Shown here: piece after piece, positions 40,726-49,407 of the stretch
Position numbering within the stretch: position 1 is the first letter of the stretch
Layout: every line of letters starts with the position of its first letter
DNA from: Spongiibacter pelagi
GTDB taxonomy: Bacteria; Pseudomonadota; Gammaproteobacteria; Pseudomonadales; Spongiibacteraceae
Length of the DNA stretch: 64,000 nucleotides
NCBI RefSeq assembly: GCF_014705705.1
Contig: NZ_JACXLD010000005.1
Span: forward strand, 62,001 to 126,000
Direction: 5' to 3'
Notes under the pieces: generated by a model
The model's database searches: none
The model's input: only the letters and a program-made list of their open reading frames with translations
Told to the model about the DNA's origin: nothing
Made by a program: the position numbers and the translations under genes

Positions 40726-41353
40726 AAGGCAGGTTCGTTTTTTTTGGGGATGTAAAAAATCTTTTGCTCGTGATGTTTTTGGGGTTGGTTCCATTAAGTG
40801 CTTAGTGTGCTCGTTCCAGCCGCGATTGATTAGGCTCGGGGCGATGAAAAGACTTGCTCCTTCTCTTGTCATGGCTTGGTGTATCGATACATGTTTGCAA
40901 GCTTCCTTACCAAATTGGTCTAAGCCAACATAGGGTAGGTCTTTGCAGGGATTTTTTGTAAATACCTAATCCTCCAGAATCGATTTTATGGGGTTCAGGT
41001 TTAATGTGATTCAATTTTCAGTAGTCGCTGGGTGGTCATAATTCATACCGTAATGCCCATATGTTGTACTATAGCTCAGAAAATTTGTATCTTAACTTTA
41101 GTTGGTCAGTCAGCAGTTGGATATTGCCTCAGCTTTTAAGGAATATCTGCTGGCCCTAAAAAGTCGATCAGCAGGCTGAAGAATAATGGAAAAACCTGTG
41201 CTCACGCCAGCGAGACAGGAAATTTTGGGTAATTTATTAAAGGGGACAAGTCTTCAAGTGTGCTGAACAGACCTTTTGTGGTCTCTTATTTGAGGGGGGG
41301 TGATTAGCCTTCGATTACTGTCCGTCCATATTTATTCCGTGAGTGTTAAGTTC
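40726..41353. other. Long AT-rich spacer between GT2 and the arabinofuranose-type cluster
   Basis: About 630 bases without a gene I can name. The minus-strand frame of the GT2 gene stays open up to a TAG near 40960 and reads like protein (PYVGLDQFGKEACKH, FIAPSLINRGWNEH), so it may be a gene remnant. A bulged stem-loop lies at 41111-41152: CAGCA and GATATT pair with AATATC and TGCTG. A 26-codon frame starts with ATG at 41186. A GAGGGGGGG stretch precedes GTG 41300. No transposase or target-site duplication was recognised. Confidence 0.5.
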
Positions 41354-42517
41354 ATGTTTTTTTCTCCTACGCTGAGGCCTTGGGTTGTCAGTGTTTTCCT
41401 GGTTTTACTATTTGCTTCTCTGTATACGCTGAAGGGGCATGAGGGTACCTTTGGCTACTGGAAAGTGCCGGTGATGACTCCTTTCTTTGCTGACCTGCGT
41501 ACTATTACTCATGGAGCGGAGTCGCTTACAGAGGGTTTTGATCCCATGTTGGAAAACCCTGCAGATCCATGGGGTCGGCAGTTGAATTACCCTCGCTTAT
41601 GGCAAGGGCTATATAAATTTGGAATAGGAAGCGGCGATACCTTGTGGCTTGGTATGTGCTTCATAGGCTTATTTCTACTTTCGCTAAATATACTCTTGAC
41701 CGGGGCCTGTAAGGCAGCGCTCTGGTGGACTTTTTTCGCGGTGTTGTCTCCGGCCACCTTGCTGGGAATGGAGCGTGGAAACAATGATCTACTAGCCTTC
41801 GCTGTTGTGGCTTTTGCTGCCCTAGTGGCTGGTCGTGCTTGGCCAGCAATGTTATCTGCGGTGTGGTTGGGATTTGTATTAAAACTCTTTCCTGTGTTTG
41901 CTGCTACCTTGTTTCTTGCTAAAGATAAAAAGCTTTGTGTGGGATTGTTGTTGGCCACCATTCTAATGGGGGGGGCATATACCGCATTCACTTGGCATGA
42001 TTTACAGCTTGTCTTCGACGGCACGCCGAAGCCGGTGGGTTTGGCTTATGGTATGAATGTTGTGTGGATGAAGGTCATGCAAACAAACGTGCAGGGCGGG
42101 CAGATTTTGCGCTTTCTCAGTTATGCGTTCGTGGCTCTGATTTTAGCAAATGCAATACGAGTGTTACTCCTTCAGCCACAACTCTATCATGGTAATTGTG
42201 ATAAATACTTGCACGCATTTCGTGCTGGAGCTGGTGTTTACTTAGGGACATTTTTATTAGGTAACAACTGGGACTATCGGTTGATGTTTTTGATTCTGAC
42301 TATTCCTCAATTAGTTGTCTGGTCAAAGGCTGGAGTTAAAAGAGTTAATCAAGTTGCTCTTTTTACCTTAATTGCGATTTTGGTTTCATTGTGGCACCTG
42401 CGGATACGGTCGTTTTATGTCGATGAGTTCGCTAACTGGTTTCTGTTTGCGACCTTGGCTTGGTTGTTGGCGCGCTCATCGCCGAGTTGGCTCCGAACAG
42501 ATAAAACAACTAATTGA
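41354..42517 (+). CDS. GT87-like (DUF2029) polytopic membrane glycosyltransferase
   Basis: About 387 residues with some ten hydrophobic helices. It begins with PWVVSVFLVLLFASLYTL and is followed by a large periplasmic loop with ADLRT (Asp47) and NYPRLWQG. That layout matches GT-C enzymes of the GT87/PimE type, which use polyprenyl-phosphate sugars. ATG 41354 is preferred; an earlier GTG at 41300 would add 18 residues. It heads the run of genes for a polyprenyl-phosphate pentose, so it is the best candidate user of that donor. Function inferred. Confidence 0.7.
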   Translation: MFFSPTLRPWVVSVFLVLLFASLYTLKGHEGTFGYWKVPVMTPFFADLRTITHGAESLTEGFDPMLENPADPWGRQLNYPRLWQGLYKFGIGSGDTLWLGMCFIGLFLLSLNILLTGACKAALWWTFFAVLSPATLLGMERGNNDLLAFAVVAFAALVAGRAWPAMLSAVWLGFVLKLFPVFAATLFLAKDKKLCVGLLLATILMGGAYTAFTWHDLQLVFDGTPKPVGLAYGMNVVWMKVMQTNVQGGQILRFLSYAFVALILANAIRVLLLQPQLYHGNCDKYLHAFRAGAGVYLGTFLLGNNWDYRLMFLILTIPQLVVWSKAGVKRVNQVALFTLIAILVSLWHLRIRSFYVDEFANWFLFATLAWLLARSSPSWLRTDKTTN

Positions 42518-42534
42518 CAAGGGGCATGGTTGGA

Positions 42535-43425
42535 ATGAAAAACCTAGTCAGGTTGATGCGTCCACATCAATACATTAAAAATGGTTTTGTGCTAATTGGA
42601 CCACTATTTTCACCGCAATGGGACGCGGCAAGCTGGGGTGAGGCTGCGTTCGTGTTCCTTGCATTTTGTGCTATGGCTAGCGCAGTTTATGTACTCAATG
42701 ATTTGGTGGACATTGAGGCTGATCGCCAACACCCGAGTAAGCGCAGTAGGCCGCTGCCGAGTGGCGCTATTAGTATTTTTGAGGCGCGATTACTCCTTTT
42801 TGTGCTGGTTGCCATTTCTATCGTGCTGTCTTTGGTCGTAAACATATGGATATTACTTTTTTCCAGTAGCTATTTTGTCCTCAATGTTTTTTATTCATGG
42901 CGCCTAAAGCATGTTGTGATCCTTGATGTTTTTGTTATTTCCGCTGGTTTTATGTTGCGCATTTTGGCGGGTACAGTAGGCCTAGATATCATGCCTTCGT
43001 CATGGCTTTTGTTGTGTGGCTTTATGTTGACCCTGTTTTTGGGCTTCTCTAAGCGTCGCGCGGAACTACTTCTAGTGCATAACCTGAGTAGCCTCAATAG
43101 TGATCAAAGAGCGGAAAAGGCACTAACTCGTAAGGTGTTGGATGACTACAGCCCAATAATGCTTGAGCAGTTTATTGGTGTAACCGCTGGTTGTACGATC
43201 CTCAGCTATGGTCTTTATACCGTTTCGCCTCAGACCGTTGCGCTGCATGGTACTGGGAACCTGGTCTATACCTTGCCCTTTGTTGCCTACGGTATATTTC
43301 GATATTTGTTCCTGTTGCATCAAAAGGCTCGTGGTTCCGATACTGCGAAAGACCTGTTATCTGACAAACATCTCTTATTGACTTGCGCCGCTTGGTTGGT
43401 ATGTACAGTTATGGTTTTGTCATGA
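42535..43425 (+). CDS. Decaprenyl-phosphate phosphoribosyltransferase-like UbiA-family protein
   Basis: A 296-residue integral membrane prenyl-phosphate transferase. The first aspartate-rich motif NDLVDIEAD is at residues 55-63, followed by KRSRPLPSG. The second region is FYSWRLKHVVILDVFVISAGFMLRILAG. This is the pattern of Rv3806c-type enzymes, which move 5-phosphoribose from PRPP to polyprenyl phosphate, rather than of quinone UbiA. ATG 42535 is 10 bases after AAGGGG. Its neighbours DprE1- and DprE2-like support the reading. The lipid carrier length is unknown. Confidence 0.85.
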   Translation: MKNLVRLMRPHQYIKNGFVLIGPLFSPQWDAASWGEAAFVFLAFCAMASAVYVLNDLVDIEADRQHPSKRSRPLPSGAISIFEARLLLFVLVAISIVLSLVVNIWILLFSSSYFVLNVFYSWRLKHVVILDVFVISAGFMLRILAGTVGLDIMPSSWLLLCGFMLTLFLGFSKRRAELLLVHNLSSLNSDQRAEKALTRKVLDDYSPIMLEQFIGVTAGCTILSYGLYTVSPQTVALHGTGNLVYTLPFVAYGIFRYLFLLHQKARGSDTAKDLLSDKHLLLTCAAWLVCTVMVLS

Positions 43426-44372
43426 GCTCACTAGGTATTGATGGCTGGCGTTTTAAGGCGATTATTGTTTCTGTGATTGTCGCTACTGTCGCCTATTTGG
43501 CATTTTCACTTTGGGGGGGCTGGCAAGATGTTGTAAATGCCCTAGTACGGATCGGAGTGCAAGGTACCCTATTGGCGCTTGCGCTTTCGTTGTTCAATTA
43601 CGGCCTCCGTTTTTTTCGCTGGCAACTGTACTTGGGGCATTTAGGCCACAGGGTTCCCGTACTTCCCAGCCTACGCATTTACTTAGCCGGTTTCGCCTTG
43701 ACAACTACGCCAGGAAAGGCGGGTGAAGTATTTCGTGGCGTGTTGCTAAAAAGTCGCGGGGTGCCGCTTCCAACTACCTTTGCTGCTTTCATAAGCGAGC
43801 GCCTATCTGATCTAGTAGCCATCACTTTGCTTGCTTTAGTGGGTTTAAGTCTATACCCAAAAGCGCAGCCTATTGTCGTGGCCGGAGGTGTTTTTGTCGT
43901 GCTGGTTCTTATAGCAATATCGAGCCAGCGACTGATTGATTGCCTGCAAGCTTACTCTCAAGATAATGGCAGTCGTTTACTAAAAGCACTGGGGTATCTA
44001 GCCCATTTGCTGCACGACACCCGCCGCTGCCACACTCCGATCATGTTGCTTGGCAATACTATGCTTAGCTTACTGGCTTGGGGGGCAGAGGCCTTGGCGT
44101 TCTTTCTGGTGCTTGATTGGTTGGGTACGGATATTGATTTGGTTTTTGCTGTCTTTGTCTATGCTCTGTCTATGCTTGCCGGTGCCCTTAGTTTTATGCC
44201 TGGTGGTCTTGGTGGCGCTGAGGTGGTGATGGTTTCACTGTTGGTTCTTAAAGATATGCCGACCCCCGAGGCAGTTGCCGCTACGGTATTTATTCGTTTG
44301 GCGACGCTTTGGTTTGCGGTAATTATAGGTATTATTGCGCTTTACAATAGCCGGCATGGAGAAGAGGCTTGA
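43422..44372 (+). CDS. UPF0104/LPG-synthase-TM flippase-like membrane protein
   Basis: A 316-residue protein with about eight membrane helices and the family motifs RFFRWQLYL, TTPGKAGEVFRG, ISERLSDLVAI and SFMPGGLGGAEVVMV. Homologues in glycan clusters are commonly annotated as flippase-like. Here it sits between the phosphoribosyltransferase and the epimerase genes, with ATGA overlaps at both ends, so moving the lipid-linked pentose across the membrane is a reasonable but unproven role. Confidence 0.75.
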   Translation: MSSLGIDGWRFKAIIVSVIVATVAYLAFSLWGGWQDVVNALVRIGVQGTLLALALSLFNYGLRFFRWQLYLGHLGHRVPVLPSLRIYLAGFALTTTPGKAGEVFRGVLLKSRGVPLPTTFAAFISERLSDLVAITLLALVGLSLYPKAQPIVVAGGVFVVLVLIAISSQRLIDCLQAYSQDNGSRLLKALGYLAHLLHDTRRCHTPIMLLGNTMLSLLAWGAEALAFFLVLDWLGTDIDLVFAVFVYALSMLAGALSFMPGGLGGAEVVMVSLLVLKDMPTPEAVAATVFIRLATLWFAVIIGIIALYNSRHGEEA

Positions 44373-45688
44373 GTAGGGCGCCAGTATCTTGGAACCGCAT
44401 TCCGCGGTTGAAACCTAAGGAAGTAATCGCATTGCGGTTGGCGCAGTTTCCATCCCGAAATGGTCCTTTTACCGTTTACGGAAATGGTCGTAGCTATGGG
44501 GATGTTTGTTTAACAGGTGATGCAACCTTACTAAAAACCCGTCATCTCGATCGTTTTATCGCTTTTGACCCCGATACTGGTGTATTGGAATGCCAGGCCG
44601 GAGTCACCTTACAGGAAGTCCTCGATCTCACAGTTAGTCAGGGTTGGTTTCTAGCCGTAACTCCGGGAACGCGCTTTGCGACTGTGGGAGGTGCCATCGC
44701 CAATGATGTTCATGGTAAGAATCACCACTCTGCGGGTAGTTTCGGCCATCACGTGATTAGCTTGGAGTTAGTTCGTTCGGACGGCGAGATATTGACTTGT
44801 TCCTTAGAGGAGAACCCTTTGTGGTTTCAAGCCACCCTCGGAGGCCTTGGTCTGACAGGATTAATTGCTAGTGTGCGATTGCAGTTACTGGCTATTGAAT
44901 CACCATGGATGAGAGTCGTCTCTCAGCGTTTTGCTAACCTGAGTGAGTTTTGGGAGTTGAACAAATCCATGGAGGCCAATTGGCCTTATACCGTAGCATG
45001 GGTTGATTGTCTGGCCAAAGGTGCCAACTTGGGTCGTGGTGTTTATTACGCTGCAAAGCATCTTGATGCCCATTCCTTTCAAAGCAGCGAATCACTGACC
45101 CCTAAACCCCTTTCTCGGGAAAAGACGCTGACCTTTCCGCTAGATTCACCTATATCTTTGGTTAATAACCTGAGTCTACGTGCTTTTAATTCGCTCTATT
45201 TTCGGAAGCCTGTGGAGCCCCTCGGTGGTTTTGCTCACTATGTGCCCTATTTTTATCCGCTAGACGCCATCAGACATTGGAATCGAATCTATGGGCGCAA
45301 GGGGTTTTACCAGTATCAGTGTGTGTTGCCACCTCAAACCTCAGTAGATGGTATCAATGCAATGCTTCAAGCCATTTCTAAGAGTGGTCAAGGATCGTTC
45401 TTGGCTGTGCTGAAAACGTTTGGTGAACGGCCTGCCGCCGGTATGCTTTCTTTCCCTCGCCCTGGAGCTACCCTTGCGTTGGATTTTCCTAATAGGGAGG
45501 GGCATACCCAGTCATTGTTTGAAACATTGGACAGCATTGTTCATGAGGCGGGTGGGGCTCTCTATCCAGCCAAGGATGCTCGAATGCCGGCTGAGTTGTT
45601 TCGACAGGCCTTTCCTGCCTGGGAGCAATTTGCTCACTATATTGATCCACAACTGACCTCCAATTTTTGGAAGCGTATTACCACATGA
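44369..45688 (+). CDS. DprE1-like FAD-dependent decaprenylphosphoryl-ribose 2'-oxidase
   Basis: A 439-residue VAO-family flavoprotein. Its FAD part PGTRFATVGGAIANDVHGKN followed by HHSAGSFG (residues 99-126) is almost the sequence I recall for mycobacterial DprE1. Also matched are RSYGD (Tyr43), FYPLDAIRHWNRIYG and YPAKDAR (Lys402, equal to catalytic Lys418). It oxidises C2' of polyprenyl-phospho-ribose. The residue in the place of the benzothiazinone target Cys387 is Ala370 (TLALDFP). TTG start with GGAG 7 bases upstream; coupled to both neighbours. Confidence 0.9.
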   Translation: MSRAPVSWNRIPRLKPKEVIALRLAQFPSRNGPFTVYGNGRSYGDVCLTGDATLLKTRHLDRFIAFDPDTGVLECQAGVTLQEVLDLTVSQGWFLAVTPGTRFATVGGAIANDVHGKNHHSAGSFGHHVISLELVRSDGEILTCSLEENPLWFQATLGGLGLTGLIASVRLQLLAIESPWMRVVSQRFANLSEFWELNKSMEANWPYTVAWVDCLAKGANLGRGVYYAAKHLDAHSFQSSESLTPKPLSREKTLTFPLDSPISLVNNLSLRAFNSLYFRKPVEPLGGFAHYVPYFYPLDAIRHWNRIYGRKGFYQYQCVLPPQTSVDGINAMLQAISKSGQGSFLAVLKTFGERPAAGMLSFPRPGATLALDFPNREGHTQSLFETLDSIVHEAGGALYPAKDARMPAELFRQAFPAWEQFAHYIDPQLTSNFWKRITT

Positions 45689-46437
45689 ATGTATTAAACA
45701 AAGTCATGATCATCGGTGTGACCTCCAGTATTGCTGAGCATACAGCGCGACAGCTTGTCGGCAAAGGCGCGTCATTGTATTGCGTGGCTCGCAATGCAGA
45801 AAAACTGGATTCTATTGTTAAAGACCTTAATGTGCGTGCGCCGAACAGCAACATAATCGGTGCTGTTATGGATATTCGTGACAGTCAGGGTCATATGAAA
45901 TTACTGGATGACGCCATTAACGCGCTAGGAGGGCTAGACGCCATTCTTGTGGCGCATGGTACTTTGCCAATTCAAAAGGACTGTGAATCCAGTTGGGAAA
46001 CCACGCTGGTAGAAATCGATACCAATGCTCTTAGTGTGCTCAGTCTGTTGACCTTGGTGGGTAACTATTTTGAGCAGCAGAGGCGTGGCGTAATTGCCGT
46101 GATAAGCTCAGTGGCTGGTGATCGTGGTCGACAGAGCAATTATGTGTATGGTGCGGCCAAGGGAATGGTCAGCTTGTTCATGCAAGGTCTTCGTAATCGC
46201 TTGTTTAAAAGTGGTGTCAGTGTCGTCAATATTAAACCCGGCTTTGTGGACACGCCGATGACCGTCGGTTTTGAAAAAACGGGGCCGCTATGGGCGCAGC
46301 CAGATTCGGTTGCTAGCGGTATTGTGAAGGCCATGGAAAAGGGGAAGGGTGATGTGTACCTTCCTTGGTTTTGGGCTGTGGTTATGTTCGTTATTCGCCA
46401 TATCCCAGACGCTATTTTTAAAAGACTTTCACTTTGA
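45685..46437 (+). CDS. DprE2-like decaprenylphosphoryl-2-keto-pentose reductase
   Basis: A 250-residue short-chain dehydrogenase with GVTSSIAE (residues 11-18), catalytic SSVAG, YVYGAAK (Tyr155, Lys159) and PGFVDTPM. The C-terminal hydrophobic tail FVIRHIPDAIFKRLSL resembles the end of DprE2 (RHIPRSIFRKLPI), a feature not general in SDRs. It should reduce the 2'-keto product of the DprE1-like enzyme to the arabino form. ATG overlaps the previous stop. Confidence 0.88.
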   Translation: MNVLNKVMIIGVTSSIAEHTARQLVGKGASLYCVARNAEKLDSIVKDLNVRAPNSNIIGAVMDIRDSQGHMKLLDDAINALGGLDAILVAHGTLPIQKDCESSWETTLVEIDTNALSVLSLLTLVGNYFEQQRRGVIAVISSVAGDRGRQSNYVYGAAKGMVSLFMQGLRNRLFKSGVSVVNIKPGFVDTPMTVGFEKTGPLWAQPDSVASGIVKAMEKGKGDVYLPWFWAVVMFVIRHIPDAIFKRLSL

Positions 46438-46455
46438 GTACTTTGAGGCAGTTCT

Positions 46456-47094
46456 GTGCTAAAAGATGAACGTACCGTTGCCCTATTCGACTTTGATGGC
46501 ACTCTGACTTCCCGTGACTCGCTGATGCCGTTCCTGCAATTTGTGGTGGGTAAGCCTCGGTTTCTTTGGGGACTTGTGTTGATGAGCCCTATTTTAGTTG
46601 GCTACTTTGCTGGTGTTATTCGAAATGATGTCGCCAAGGCTCGAGTGTTGAAGTATTTTCTTGAGGGCCGCACGCAAAAATCTCTGTTTATGTTAGGAGA
46701 AATTTTTGCTCGGGAAACAGTGCCCGAATTGTTACGAGCTGAGGGTATGAGCAAGTTGCGTTGGCATCAGGAGCAGGGCCACACCTGTATTCTTGTTAGT
46801 GCGTCACTGGACTTATGGTTGCTGCCCTGGTCTAAATTTGCGGGATTTGATCGGCTCATCTGCTCAGAATTGGAAGTGGTTGATGGAAAAGTAACGGGGA
46901 GGCTTAGTGGTAATAATTGCTTTGGTGCCCAGAAAGTAGAGCGCTTGCGTAAAGAGTTTTCGCAGCTTCAGCATGCGAGTAAAGTATATGCATATGGTGA
47001 TTCACAAGGTGATATGCCTATGTTGAGGTTAGCCGATGAGGGGTTTCAATGGCGCAGCGGTAGCTTTCATCCAATCTCCAAATTTAAGCAGTAA
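46456..47094 (+). CDS. HAD-IB family phosphatase, candidate polyprenyl-phosphoribose 5-phosphatase
   Basis: A 212-residue SerB-like HAD protein. The nucleophile motif is FDFDGTLTSRDSL (Asp12, Asp14), motif II Ser is in ILVSASLD, the Lys motif is in AQKVERLR, and the acidic motif is YGDSQGDMPML. GTG start with GAGG 7 bases upstream. Placed 18 bp after the DprE2-like gene, it would provide the dephosphorylation step between phosphoribosyl transfer and oxidation. That role is inferred from context. Confidence 0.8.
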   Translation: MLKDERTVALFDFDGTLTSRDSLMPFLQFVVGKPRFLWGLVLMSPILVGYFAGVIRNDVAKARVLKYFLEGRTQKSLFMLGEIFARETVPELLRAEGMSKLRWHQEQGHTCILVSASLDLWLLPWSKFAGFDRLICSELEVVDGKVTGRLSGNNCFGAQKVERLRKEFSQLQHASKVYAYGDSQGDMPMLRLADEGFQWRSGSFHPISKFKQ

Positions 47095-47221
47095 TAAGTT
47101 ATAGCCCCATTGATGGTAAGTTTAGGCAAGGCATAGATTAAATTTTACGAATTGCTGTCGCCGTAAATGGGGGGATTGAACTTCCAAACAAATCTTCACG
47201 TTTAAGAGAAAGGATTACTAC

Positions 47222-48343
47222 GTGTCAAAAGTTGCATTAATTACCGGTATTACGGGTCAAGACGGTTCTTATTTAGCAGAGTTTCTTCTAGAAAAAGGTT
47301 ACGAAGTCCACGGCACCAAACGCAGAGCCTCTTCATTTAATACCGAGCGTATTGATCACATCTACCAAGACCGCCATTCAGATAATCCCAATCTTTTCCT
47401 GCACTACAGTGATTTAAGCGACACCTCTAACCTCACTCGAATTATCCAAGAAGTCCAGCCAGACGAAATCTATAACCTTGGCGCCATGAGCCATGTGGCC
47501 GTTTCTTTCGAGCAACCTGAATATGCAGCAGATGTGGATGGCATTGGCACCTTGCGTATTCTTGAAGCCATTCGCCTATTAGGCTTAACCGAGAAAACCC
47601 GTTTCTACCAAGCGTCGACCTCTGAGCTTTATGGTCTGGTTCAAGAAATCCCACAAAAAGAAACCACCCCGTTTTACCCGCGCTCACCCTATGCAGTAGC
47701 CAAACTCTACGCCTACTGGATCACCGTAAACTACCGTGAAGCCTACGGCATGTATGCCTGTAACGGCATCCTGTTCAACCACGAATCTCCCCGCCGTGGC
47801 GAAACCTTCGTTACCCGTAAAATAACCCGTGCACTGGCTAATATTGCCCAAGGCTTAGAGAACTGCCTCTACCTCGGCAATATGGATGCACTGCGTGACT
47901 GGGGCCATGCCAAAGACTATGTGCGTATGCAATGGATGATGCTGCAACAAGAACAAGCAGAAGACTTTGTTATTGCCACAGGCAAACAGATCTCGGTACG
48001 TGAATTTGTACGCATGAGTGCCGCAGAGCTGGGTATTGAATTGGAATTCTCTGGAGAGGGCATCAACGAAGTAGGGCGTGTGAGCGCGGTTTCCGGTGAC
48101 AAAGCCCCTTCCGTAAAAGTGGGCGATGAAATTGTTAAGGTCGACAAGCGCTACTTCCGCCCCGCCGAAGTAGAAACTCTGCTGGGTGATCCATCAAAAG
48201 CCAAAGCCAAACTGGGTTGGGTGCCAGAAATTACCGTAGAGCAGATGTGCTCAGAGATGGTGATGGAAGACCTGGATAAAGCCAAACGCCATGCACTGCT
48301 CAAAGGTCATGGCTTTGACATTAGCGTACCCCGCGAGAATTAA
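47222..48343 (+). CDS. gmd: GDP-mannose 4,6-dehydratase
   Basis: Gmd turns GDP-mannose into GDP-4-keto-6-deoxymannose. The 373-residue extended SDR has [21 protein letters not shown], the [11 protein letters not shown] stretch, [14 protein letters not shown], and [11 protein letters not shown] with Tyr/Lys, then [16 protein letters not shown]. Start is GTG with AAAGGA upstream. Codon choice (many C-ending codons) differs from the preceding genes. Followed 2 bp later by fcl. Confidence 0.95.
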   Translation: MSKVALITGITGQDGSYLAEFLLEKGYEVHGTKRRASSFNTERIDHIYQDRHSDNPNLFLHYSDLSDTSNLTRIIQEVQPDEIYNLGAMSHVAVSFEQPEYAADVDGIGTLRILEAIRLLGLTEKTRFYQASTSELYGLVQEIPQKETTPFYPRSPYAVAKLYAYWITVNYREAYGMYACNGILFNHESPRRGETFVTRKITRALANIAQGLENCLYLGNMDALRDWGHAKDYVRMQWMMLQQEQAEDFVIATGKQISVREFVRMSAAELGIELEFSGEGINEVGRVSAVSGDKAPSVKVGDEIVKVDKRYFRPAEVETLLGDPSKAKAKLGWVPEITVEQMCSEMVMEDLDKAKRHALLKGHGFDISVPREN

Positions 48344-48345
48344 TC

Positions 48346-49311
48346 ATGAGCAAACAACGCATCTATATTGCTGGCCACCGTGGCATGGTGGGCTCAGCCT
48401 TGGTTCGTTTGCTGGAAAAAGATCCCAATAACGAAATCATCACTAGAACCCACGCTGAGCTGGATCTCATTAACCAGCAAGCCGTAAATACCTTCTTTGC
48501 AGAAAATAAGATCGATCAGGTCTATCTCGCTGCCGCCAAAGTAGGGGGCATTCATGCCAATAACACCTATCCAGCGGAGTTCATCTATGAAAACCTGATG
48601 ATTGAAAACAATATCATCCATGCCGCATACAGCAATGGCGTAAAAAAACTCTTATTCCTTGGCTCATCATGTATCTACCCACGAAATGTAGAACAGCCAA
48701 TGAAAGAAGAAGCGCTGCTTACCGCAACGCTCGAGCCTACGAATGAACCCTATGCAATAGCCAAGATCGCAGGCATAAAACTCTGTGAATCCTATAACCG
48801 CCAATATGGTGTGGATTACCGCTCGGTTATGCCAACTAATCTCTATGGGCCAAACGATAACTTTCACCCTGAAAACAGCCATGTTATCCCCGCCATGATG
48901 CGCCGCTTCCATGAAGCCAAAATCAATGGTGATAAAGAAGTGGTGGTGTGGGGTACAGGTAAACCCATGCGTGAGTTTTTACATGTAGATGATATGGCGG
49001 CAGCCAGTGTGCATGTAATGAACCTGCCTTTAGAAACCTACCAAGCCAATACACAACCAATGCTTTCACATGTGAATGTGGGAACAGGGGTGGATTGCAC
49101 CATTAGAGAATTGGCTGAGACGATGAAAGAGGTGGTGGGTTTTGAGGGAGAGCTAGTATTTGATGAAACTAAGCCTGATGGCACGCCAAGAAAGTTGATG
49201 GATGTTTCGCGGCTAAATGAAATGGGCTGGATTGCGAGTGTCAGTCTAGTAGAGGGTTTATCAGATACCTACACGTGGTATTTAACAAGCAAGTGTGAAA
49301 TTAGATATTAG
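48346..49311 (+). CDS. fcl: GDP-L-fucose synthase
   Basis: Fcl (WcaG) epimerises and reduces the Gmd product to GDP-L-fucose. The 321-residue protein has [24 protein letters not shown], and [20 protein letters not shown] with Tyr/Lys. [19 protein letters not shown] follows. Base use changes in the last third, and the C-terminal tail ([13 protein letters not shown]) is unlike the usual end, hinting at a recombined 3' end. Couples with gmd. Confidence 0.94.
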   Translation: MSKQRIYIAGHRGMVGSALVRLLEKDPNNEIITRTHAELDLINQQAVNTFFAENKIDQVYLAAAKVGGIHANNTYPAEFIYENLMIENNIIHAAYSNGVKKLLFLGSSCIYPRNVEQPMKEEALLTATLEPTNEPYAIAKIAGIKLCESYNRQYGVDYRSVMPTNLYGPNDNFHPENSHVIPAMMRRFHEAKINGDKEVVVWGTGKPMREFLHVDDMAAASVHVMNLPLETYQANTQPMLSHVNVGTGVDCTIRELAETMKEVVGFEGELVFDETKPDGTPRKLMDVSRLNEMGWIASVSLVEGLSDTYTWYLTSKCEIRY

Positions 49312-49357
49312 GCGAGTCCGCATCATCCCTTCGTTATCAGCATGACCCCGTAAAGGG

Positions 49358-49363
49358 TATAAT
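49358..49363 (+). promoter_or_regulatory. Candidate -10 box upstream of sulP-usp
   Basis: A perfect TATAAT 44 bases before the SulP start, without a good -35 box at 16-18 bases. It lies between inverted arms AGTCCGC (49315-49321) and GCGGACT (49365-49371), so a regulator may assist. Confidence 0.4.
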
Positions 49364-49407
49364 GGCGGACTTGTTTCATTCCGCTATCCCCGCGTTTTTA
49401 AAATACT

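Noticed and set aside
40726-40872. N-terminal extension of the minus-strand GT2 protein
   Set aside because: GT2 enzymes of this type begin at the MKISVITINYN strand; the extra part is kept only as a possible remnant.
29415-49311. A complete O-antigen system (Wzx/Wzy or ABC export)
   Set aside because: No Wzx-like MATE/MOP flippase, Wzy, Wzz, WaaL or Wzm/Wzt gene was recognised; the UPF0104 protein is a different family.
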